Assembly (NCBI GenBank): GCA_030622125.1
Contig: JAUXGM010000075.1
Coordinates: 1-11,243, forward strand
From: a bacterium
GTDB taxonomy: Bacteria > AUK180
DNA: 11,243 nucleotides
Direction: 5' to 3'
In this document: positions 6,343-11,243 of the stretch, piece after piece
Layout: every line of letters begins with the position of its first letter
Position numbering within the stretch: the stretch's first letter is position 1
Program-made: the position numbers and the translations under genes
The notes under the pieces: generated by a model
What the model was told of the DNA's origin: nothing
Database searches by the model: none
Seen by the model: the letters and a program-made list of their open reading frames with translations, nothing else

Positions 6343-7271
6343 AAAAATATTTTTTATTATTAATCTTGTTACTGATATTTTCAGGATGTTCTTTCTTAAA
6401 CATTAAAAATAAAGATGAGATAAGAGTATTAAAAGAAGCATTGATTAATCCGAAAAATCTTAATTTGAGCTATGAGGAATCTGGAAAACTCATAGATATT
6501 AGAGATATTGGAATTACCAATGAAGGTTACTTCATAATTGAAGGAAGGGAAAAAAAAGCATTAAATATTTATGATGGATTAGGAAATTTTTTGAGGACAA
6601 TAACCGATTATTCCGATGGTTCGGGTTTATGTAAAATTCAATTTCCTTCTTCTATAGCTTGTTATGAAAATAACAATATAATCTATTTACTCGATTCAAT
6701 GGGGAACAAGATTTTAATATATAATTTAAATGGTATTTACCTGGGAATTTTTTATGATTTTTCAGATTCGGAAGAGGATATGCCTTATTATCCTGTTTTA
6801 ATTCGAAAGAATAAAATGACAAATTATCTTATTGTAGTAGATACATATAATCATAGATTGATTGAGATAAATGAAAGTAAAACCGTTGTATTGGAGATCA
6901 AAGACGGTGGAAGTAACGATGGCAAGTTAGAATTTCCACAATCGGTTACAACCGATCAAGCGGGGAATTATTATGTTGCCGATGGTGCTGTTATTAAGGT
7001 TTATTCTGCAAGAGGTGGGTATCTTTTCAAAATTAAAAAAAAGATGATGGGAAATGTTACCGATCTTGTTATATGGAACTCAAAATACCTTGTTGCTGCC
7101 GACTCGGAGAATAAAAAGGTATTATTTTTCTCAAAATCGGGAGAGTATCTTACTTCTTTTGATTCGCCGCTGCCCGGAATAAAATTTGAGAATCCATACC
7201 GTTTATATGTTGATAATTCAGAACGATTATACATAGTAGATAATGAACTTGGGGAGATTTTTTATTATTAA
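6339..7271 (+). CDS. NHL-type beta-propeller lipoprotein
   Basis: 310 residues. The signal peptide MKKYFLLLILLLIFSGC ends in a lipobox (FSGC), so Cys17 should be lipid-modified and the mature protein tethered to a membrane. The body is a series of roughly six beta-rich blades of about 40-45 residues (near 51-90, 98-140, 150-188, 196-228, 238-275, 281-310). They show typical NHL/6-bladed propeller phrases such as FPSSIA, VVDTYNHRLIEI, FPQSVTTDQAGNYYVAD and YRLYVDNSERLYIVDN. Such propellers bind proteins, peptides or sugars; a catalytic role is not evident. It starts with GTG in a 4-nt overlap with the TPR gene, and only 3 nt separate its stop from the glycosyltransferase. The fold call is good; its partner and function are unknown. 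As a lipid-anchored neighbour of an exported TPR protein, it may form a complex with it. Confidence 0.82.
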   Translation: MKKYFLLLILLLIFSGCSFLNIKNKDEIRVLKEALINPKNLNLSYEESGKLIDIRDIGITNEGYFIIEGREKKALNIYDGLGNFLRTITDYSDGSGLCKIQFPSSIACYENNNIIYLLDSMGNKILIYNLNGIYLGIFYDFSDSEEDMPYYPVLIRKNKMTNYLIVVDTYNHRLIEINESKTVVLEIKDGGSNDGKLEFPQSVTTDQAGNYYVADGAVIKVYSARGGYLFKIKKKMMGNVTDLVIWNSKYLVAADSENKKVLFFSKSGEYLTSFDSPLPGIKFENPYRLYVDNSERLYIVDNELGEIFYY

Positions 7272-7274
7272 AGT

Positions 7275-8408
7275 ATGAAAAAAATATGTCATATCATTAC
7301 TCAATTGGAATTAGGTGGTGCTCAGATAAATACATTAAAAACGCTCAAACATTTCTCAGACCGTGGAGATGACCTCATCTTGATTACAAATCAAGCCGGT
7401 ATATTAAACGGTAAGGCAAACAAATTACTTAATGTAAAAAAGTATTTTATAAAGCCACTTGTTAGAGAAATAAATCCATTAAAAGACATTAGAGCATTAA
7501 AAATGTTGACGAGTATATTAAAAAAGGAACGTCCGGATATTGTTCATACCCATTCCTCAAAAGCAGGAATTTTAGGAAGAAAAGCAGCTAAAAAGGCAAA
7601 GATAGGTTGTATAATACATACGGTTCACGGATATGGTTTCAATTATTTTAAGAATAAACTTATTAGAGGATTTGCTATTTTCACCGAACGGAACGCAGCA
7701 AGGATTACCGATAAATTGATATTTGTTTCAAGGGACGATATGAAGATTGCCAAAGAATTAAAACTGGGAAGGAATGAGAAATATCTACTTATTAGAAGTG
7801 GCGTAGATTTTAATCTCTTTCAAGATATTGGGCACAGAAAATCTACGGTAAGAAAAAATCTGAATCTTCCTTTAAACAGAAAAATCATTATAAATGTTGC
7901 ACCTTTTAAAAAACAGAAAAACATACCTTTATTTCTTGATATTATAAAAGAATTGCGGAAGGATTTTGAGGATATTCTCGGTATTGTTATAGGCGATGGC
8001 AATTTAAGGTCCAAATATGAAACATACATTAAAAGTAATCATTTGGTTGAAAATATATTGCTTTTGGGCTTTAAGGAAAACCCCAGGGATTTTGTTTATG
8101 CTTCCGACATTTTTCTTTCAACCTCACTGTGGGAAGGGTTACCAAGAAGCGTCCTTGAATCTTTGCTATTGGGTATTCCTGTGATTGCTCCGAACATCGG
8201 TGGTATCAATGAGGTAGTTATAGATGGTAAAAATGGGTTCTTATATGAAACAAAAAACGCAGCCGGTGCAATCAACGAATTAAAGAAACTACTAAATAAT
8301 GAAGACTATTACAGAAAACTTTCAAAAAATGCAAAGAAAAGTATTAGTTCTGAATTTTCACTGGAAACAATGCTAAATAATCTGGAAAATCTCTATGATA
8401 ATTGTTAG
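7275..8408 (+). CDS. GT4-family glycosyltransferase (GT-B fold)
   Basis: 377 residues, the usual size for the family, with no membrane segment; probably works at the cytoplasmic face of the inner membrane. The N-terminal half has the acceptor-side glycine motif (LELGGAQ, 11-17), DIVHTHSSKAG and the HTVHGY segment. The C-terminal half has the nucleotide-sugar site with the E-x7-E motif (Glu287 and Glu295 in EGLPRSVLE), followed by GIPVIAPNIGGINEVV. These are standard for retaining GT4 enzymes that move a sugar from a nucleotide donor to a lipid-linked or polysaccharide acceptor; donor and acceptor cannot be read from the sequence. It begins 3 nt after the lipoprotein stop without a clear Shine-Dalgarno at normal distance (GGGGAG is about 18 nt away), so reinitiation is likely. 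Its end overlaps the WecA-like gene by 14 nt, which fits consecutive steps on one lipid carrier. Confidence 0.9.
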   Translation: MKKICHIITQLELGGAQINTLKTLKHFSDRGDDLILITNQAGILNGKANKLLNVKKYFIKPLVREINPLKDIRALKMLTSILKKERPDIVHTHSSKAGILGRKAAKKAKIGCIIHTVHGYGFNYFKNKLIRGFAIFTERNAARITDKLIFVSRDDMKIAKELKLGRNEKYLLIRSGVDFNLFQDIGHRKSTVRKNLNLPLNRKIIINVAPFKKQKNIPLFLDIIKELRKDFEDILGIVIGDGNLRSKYETYIKSNHLVENILLLGFKENPRDFVYASDIFLSTSLWEGLPRSVLESLLLGIPVIAPNIGGINEVVIDGKNGFLYETKNAAGAINELKKLLNNEDYYRKLSKNAKKSISSEFSLETMLNNLENLYDNC

Positions 8409-9393
8409 TTTTATATCGTTTATTATTGGAGTTATATTATATTTTCCAATAAATGAGATCGCTAAAAAAAGAAAGATCGTAGACACGCCTGATGGAACTT
8501 TAAAAATTCATAAAAAAAGTGTCCCTTATCTTGGGGGGCTTATTGTTCTCGGTGCACTTTTCGGAGGCGTCTTTATTGAGATATTTCTTTTAAAATATCC
8601 CTATAATTCAATGCTCAAAGGCTTGCTTATCTCTTCATTATTTATTAGTTTTCTCGGAATAGTTGATGATATACACAAGTTACATTGGGAGACAAAACTT
8701 TTAGGTGAGATAATTCTCGGAATTATCTTGATCTCATATAATATTCAGATTGATTTTATCTTTTTTCCAAGATGGTTGAATATAATACTCACGCTACTTT
8801 GGGTCTTATTTATAACAAACGGGTACAATATAATAGATGTTTCGGATGGTGTAAGCGGATTTACATTTCTGATCTTTTTAGCTTCATCTGTGATCATTTC
8901 ATTTATTACGGGTAATCTGTTTTTACCCCTTATCATCTATCCTTTGATCGGCGGTGTTCTGGCATTTTTGGTATTCAATTTACCAAAAGCGAAGATCTTC
9001 GCGGGTGATGGCGGTTCTCTCCTTTTCGGTTTTCTCGTCGGTGTTATTACCATTCATCTCGGTTATACAAAATTTAACAGGTTTTCAATAGTTGCCCCGT
9101 ATTTCCTCAATTTTTATATAATATTCGAGGTTGCACTTGTGGTTGTTTCGCGTCTTAAACTTGGGCTATCTCCCTTTTTCGGGTCTCCGCATCATTTTCC
9201 GATCAGATTAAAGAATATCGGATTAAATGATTATAAGGTCTTATCATCAATTATTTTAATAAATCTTGTTTTTTCAACTCTCGGTATTATTTGCGTTGTT
9301 ACAAATCGTCTTTTTCCGTTATATCTTTTAATCGGAGGTATTATTGTAATGATCACAATGCTTCTTATTTTTCTTAAAGTTGGAGAAAAATGA
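8395..9393 (+). CDS. WecA/MraY-like polyprenyl-phosphate sugar-1-phosphate transferase
   Basis: A 332-residue polytopic membrane enzyme (about ten helices) of the glycosyltransferase-4/PNPT family, expected to load a HexNAc-1-phosphate from a UDP-sugar onto undecaprenyl phosphate. The family motifs occur in order: DTPDGTLKIHKKSVPYLGG (30-48), GIVDD with Asp91-Asp92, NIIDVSDG (145-152), FNLPKAKIFAGDGGS with Asp205, and the last cytoplasmic loop LGLSPFFGSPHHF with His266-His267. It resembles WecA/TagO/WbpL more than MraY, so it probably starts a surface glycan, O-antigen-like chain or teichoic-type polymer rather than lipid II. The final loop reads GSPHHF rather than the commoner DRxHxHH form. 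It overlaps the upstream glycosyltransferase by 14 nt and shares ATGA with the oxidoreductase downstream. Family assignment confident; exact sugar unknown. Confidence 0.9.
   Translation: MIIVSFISFIIGVILYFPINEIAKKRKIVDTPDGTLKIHKKSVPYLGGLIVLGALFGGVFIEIFLLKYPYNSMLKGLLISSLFISFLGIVDDIHKLHWETKLLGEIILGIILISYNIQIDFIFFPRWLNIILTLLWVLFITNGYNIIDVSDGVSGFTFLIFLASSVIISFITGNLFLPLIIYPLIGGVLAFLVFNLPKAKIFAGDGGSLLFGFLVGVITIHLGYTKFNRFSIVAPYFLNFYIIFEVALVVVSRLKLGLSPFFGSPHHFPIRLKNIGLNDYKVLSSIILINLVFSTLGIICVVTNRLFPLYLLIGGIIVMITMLLIFLKVGEK
9382..9385 (+). promoter_or_regulatory. Ribosome binding site of the FAD oxidoreductase gene
   Basis: GGAG, 4 nt before the ATG at 9390. The start codon overlaps the upstream TGA as ATGA, the classic arrangement for coupled translation. 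Confidence 0.6.
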
Positions 9394-10610
9394 AAAAAGT
9401 AATTATTCTCGGTGGTGGGTTGGCAGGTTTGAGTGCCGTTGCCCATTTAAGAAAAAGATATGATGTATTACTCCTTGAAAAAGAAGCAATTCCCGGAGGC
9501 ATATTAAAAACTACGAACATTAACGGCTATATTTTCGATCATACAGGTCATCTTATTCATAGCTTAAACAATGAAATGAAGAGCTTTATAAAGGCTATGA
9601 AATTGTCGCTTATTGAAGTAAAAAGGTCATCGGCAGTTTATATTGAAAATAAATATATACCATATCCGATCCAGTTAAATTTTAAATATTTGAATGAAAA
9701 ACAGAAGATCATTAATGATATCTTAAAAAGTCAACAGGAAATTGTAATTTCAACCGATACGAATTTTTATAAATGGGTTGAAAATTACTTTGGAAAAACA
9801 TTAAGCGATCTTTTCTTTATTCCCTACAATGAAAAACTTTTAAGGATTGATCTTTCAAATGTCAGTTCGGACTGGTTTTCGAGATACCTCCCGATCCCGG
9901 ATAAAATAGAAATGATCCGATCATTAAAAAATGGGATCAATGATGCCGGTTACAATGCTACATTTTGCTATCCTCAAAGTGGAGGAATTCAGGTTATAAC
10001 AGACAAAATGAGTGAACTTTTCAAAAAAAATATTAGGACGAACATAAATATTGAAGGAATTGATATTGAGAATAGGATCATTAAAACAAGGGCTGAAAAA
10101 TATAATTATGATATTCTGATTTCAACGATACCTTATCCTGAATTTCTAAAACTATCGAAAATTGAAGCCAATTATAAGATCGATTATGTCAATGTCTATG
10201 ACCTTAATGTCGGAGTAAAGAAAGCAAATTTCCCATATCATTGGGCTTATTTTTCTGGAAAAGATCTGCCGTTTTACCGAATTGGCTCCTATTCAAATAT
10301 TTCAAATGCTCTTGTGCCCAAAGAAAGGGAAAGCTTTTACATAGAAGTAAGTTTTACTGATAAAAGACCGAACAAAGAAGAAATTTTAAAAATGGTGGAA
10401 CAAGTCGGAATATTCAAAATAGAGGATATTGAGGTTGCAGAAGAAAAGATAATAAATTACGCTTATCCGATCTACAATCTTGATATAAAAAGATTAAGAA
10501 ATCATCAAAGGCAGTTTCAGGAAAATGGTGTTTTCTTTTTTGGAAGATCCGGCAGCTGGAAATATCTTTCAATGGCGGATATATTTAAAGAAAGTTACCA
10601 AATTTTTTGA
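9390..10610 (+). CDS. FAD-dependent amine-oxidase / UDP-galactopyranose-mutase-like protein
   Basis: 406 residues, no membrane segment. The N-terminus is a dinucleotide-binding fold for FAD: ILGGGLAGLSA (6-16) with the acidic residue Glu30 in LLLEKE closing the second strand, then the PGGIL segment. The middle has YIPYPIQLNF (89-98), a phrase seen in UDP-galactopyranose-mutase-like proteins. The C-terminus (about 380-406) has the second FAD-contacting strand with FFFGRSGSWKYLSMAD. Proteins of this kind, often annotated protoporphyrinogen oxidase or amine oxidase, are common in polysaccharide clusters. Here the position after a WecA-like transferase and a GT4 enzyme makes a sugar-related role more likely than haem synthesis. 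Whether it is a mutase (pyranose to furanose) or an oxidoreductase cannot be decided. It is the last gene of the operon, and its stop overlaps the next promoter. Confidence 0.82.
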   Translation: MKKVIILGGGLAGLSAVAHLRKRYDVLLLEKEAIPGGILKTTNINGYIFDHTGHLIHSLNNEMKSFIKAMKLSLIEVKRSSAVYIENKYIPYPIQLNFKYLNEKQKIINDILKSQQEIVISTDTNFYKWVENYFGKTLSDLFFIPYNEKLLRIDLSNVSSDWFSRYLPIPDKIEMIRSLKNGINDAGYNATFCYPQSGGIQVITDKMSELFKKNIRTNINIEGIDIENRIIKTRAEKYNYDILISTIPYPEFLKLSKIEANYKIDYVNVYDLNVGVKKANFPYHWAYFSGKDLPFYRIGSYSNISNALVPKERESFYIEVSFTDKRPNKEEILKMVEQVGIFKIEDIEVAEEKIINYAYPIYNLDIKRLRNHQRQFQENGVFFFGRSGSWKYLSMADIFKESYQIF

Positions 10611-10635
10611 CAAAAACTATTAAAAGTAATATAAT
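10607..10635 (+). promoter_or_regulatory. Perfect-consensus sigma70 promoter
   Basis: TTGACA (10607-10612), a 17-bp spacer and TATAAT (10630-10635): an exact match to consensus at optimal spacing. The -35 box overlaps the TGA (10608-10610) of the operon's last gene. A start near 10642 would leave about 13 nt of leader, just enough to include the ribosome binding site. It implies strong, constitutive-type expression of the secreted protein downstream. Confidence 0.85.
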
Positions 10636-10641
10636 ATGAAT

Positions 10642-10648
10642 AAAGGAG
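10642..10648 (+). promoter_or_regulatory. Strong ribosome binding site of the Fn3-like secreted protein
   Basis: AAAGGAG, 6 nt before the ATG at 10655. Together with the consensus promoter it marks this as a highly expressed gene and fixes its start. Confidence 0.8.
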
Positions 10649-10654
10649 AAGAAA

Positions 10655-11243
10655 ATGAAGAAAACATTTTTTCTGATTATAACTTTATTGCTTATCTTTA
10701 CTGCGGGAATGCCAATATATGCAAATCCGCCTAATGCTTTTGATATCATTTCACCAAAGGATTTAGTTGAACTTTCCTCTAAAACCGTAATGTTTCAATA
10801 TGAAGATAAAGGTGATCCTGATGGCGATACATTGACCTATCATATTTGGATAAGAAATTATAAAAATGAATATTACAGCGGACCTTTTGGCAATACCACA
10901 TCAAATACCTTTCAGACCGTTTTGCAGGATGACAATATGAAATACTCATGGTATGTAATAGCAGAAGATACAAGTGGAGAAACAACTACATCTACAAATA
11001 CCGGTACATTCGCCATAAACATTGTTGAGGAAACGCCGCTCCCGTTTGATCTTATTTTACCTGAGGATGGTTCACAACAAGAGACCGGTACCATTATACT
11101 TGAGTGGGAAAAAACAACCGATCCGGATCCATTGGATACGATTGCATATACGGTAAACTATTCAACGGATGGCTGGAATTCAAGAACGGCGATACCAAAC
11201 ATAAATGATACTGCTACTGCAATTTCAATATTAAAAGATAACA
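10655..11243 (+). CDS. Secreted protein with tandem Fn3-like repeats (partial, 3' end missing)
   Basis: 196 residues are visible before the window ends; the frame is still open. A clear Sec signal peptide (residues 1-23) has a likely cleavage after IYA, before NPP. What follows is at least two tandem beta-sandwich modules of about 100 residues (about 25-124 and 128 onwards). They share the pattern FDIISPKD / FDLILPED, then TVMFQYEDKGDPDGD / TIILEWEKTTDPD, then a tyrosine-containing strand. This is the usual look of fibronectin type III-like or related bacterial surface modules. The DPDGD turn is acidic and could bind calcium, which is an inference. It has its own consensus promoter and strong ribosome binding site. 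Probably a large, abundant extracellular or cell-surface protein; its end, including any anchor, repeat number or sorting signal, lies outside the window. Confidence 0.8.
   Translation, partial: MKKTFFLIITLLLIFTAGMPIYANPPNAFDIISPKDLVELSSKTVMFQYEDKGDPDGDTLTYHIWIRNYKNEYYSGPFGNTTSNTFQTVLQDDNMKYSWYVIAEDTSGETTTSTNTGTFAINIVEETPLPFDLILPEDGSQQETGTIILEWEKTTDPDPLDTIAYTVNYSTDGWNSRTAIPNINDTATAISILKDN

Noticed and set aside
9390-10610. Protoporphyrinogen oxidase (haem synthesis) as the function of the FAD protein
   Set aside because: The fold is shared, but the neighbours are glycan genes and no haem gene is present; a sugar-related role fits better, though this is not proven.
10611-10654. Intrinsic terminator between the operon and the Fn3-like gene
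   Set aside because: No GC-rich stem followed by a T-run is visible; the 44 bases are taken up by promoter and ribosome binding site, so read-through from the operon is possible.
10779-11094. Minus-strand open frames over the Fn3-like gene
   Set aside because: They lie opposite a clearly coding gene with signal peptide, promoter and ribosome binding site, and show no independent support.

Overview
The window is AT-rich chromosomal DNA (about one third GC by eye) from what looks like an uncultured or poorly characterised bacterium. The genes use the standard code and carry ordinary Sec signal peptides. A lipoprotein, a bifunctional penicillin-binding protein and a polyprenyl-phosphate sugar-phosphate transferase show a peptidoglycan-containing, glycan-decorated envelope. 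The mix of a free-standing PASTA protein, TPR and NHL-type envelope proteins and a large modular secreted protein is common in AT-rich candidate phyla. I cannot name the phylum from the sequence alone.

Layout. (1) Bases 1-634 hold no credible gene. They are a mosaic of short imperfect palindromes and repeats, visibly richer in GC than the rest: a nested hairpin, a tandem pair with a 72-bp period, and several units that begin GATTCC and end (G)GAATGAC or similar. (2) An AEC-family permease lies on the minus strand (1573-635). (3) A 94-bp divergent promoter region (1574-1667) carries two mirror-image TTGATT-N16-TATAAT promoters. Each puts its start codon only 8-9 nt after the -10 box, so both transcripts are predicted to be nearly leaderless. 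(4) A tight plus-strand operon of seven genes (1668-10610) follows: a membrane PASTA protein, a class A PBP, a secreted TPR protein, an NHL-like lipoprotein, a GT4 glycosyltransferase, a WecA/MraY-like transferase and an FAD amine-oxidase/UDP-galactopyranose-mutase-like oxidoreductase. Neighbours overlap by 4-16 nt or are 3 nt apart. (5) A perfect-consensus sigma70 promoter (TTGACA-N17-TATAAT), whose -35 box overlaps the last stop codon of the operon, drives a secreted protein with tandem Fn3-like repeats that runs off the right edge.

How the genes may work together. The first two operon genes point to peptidoglycan polymerisation and sensing, and the last three to starting and extending a lipid-linked surface glycan. 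The two middle proteins (TPR and beta-propeller lipoprotein) are exported and have no assigned function. The operon therefore reads as one envelope-building unit that joins wall synthesis to surface-glycan synthesis. That link is inferred from gene order only. The part most likely to be undescribed is the PASTA / PBP1A / TPR / NHL-lipoprotein block and its coupling to the glycan genes.
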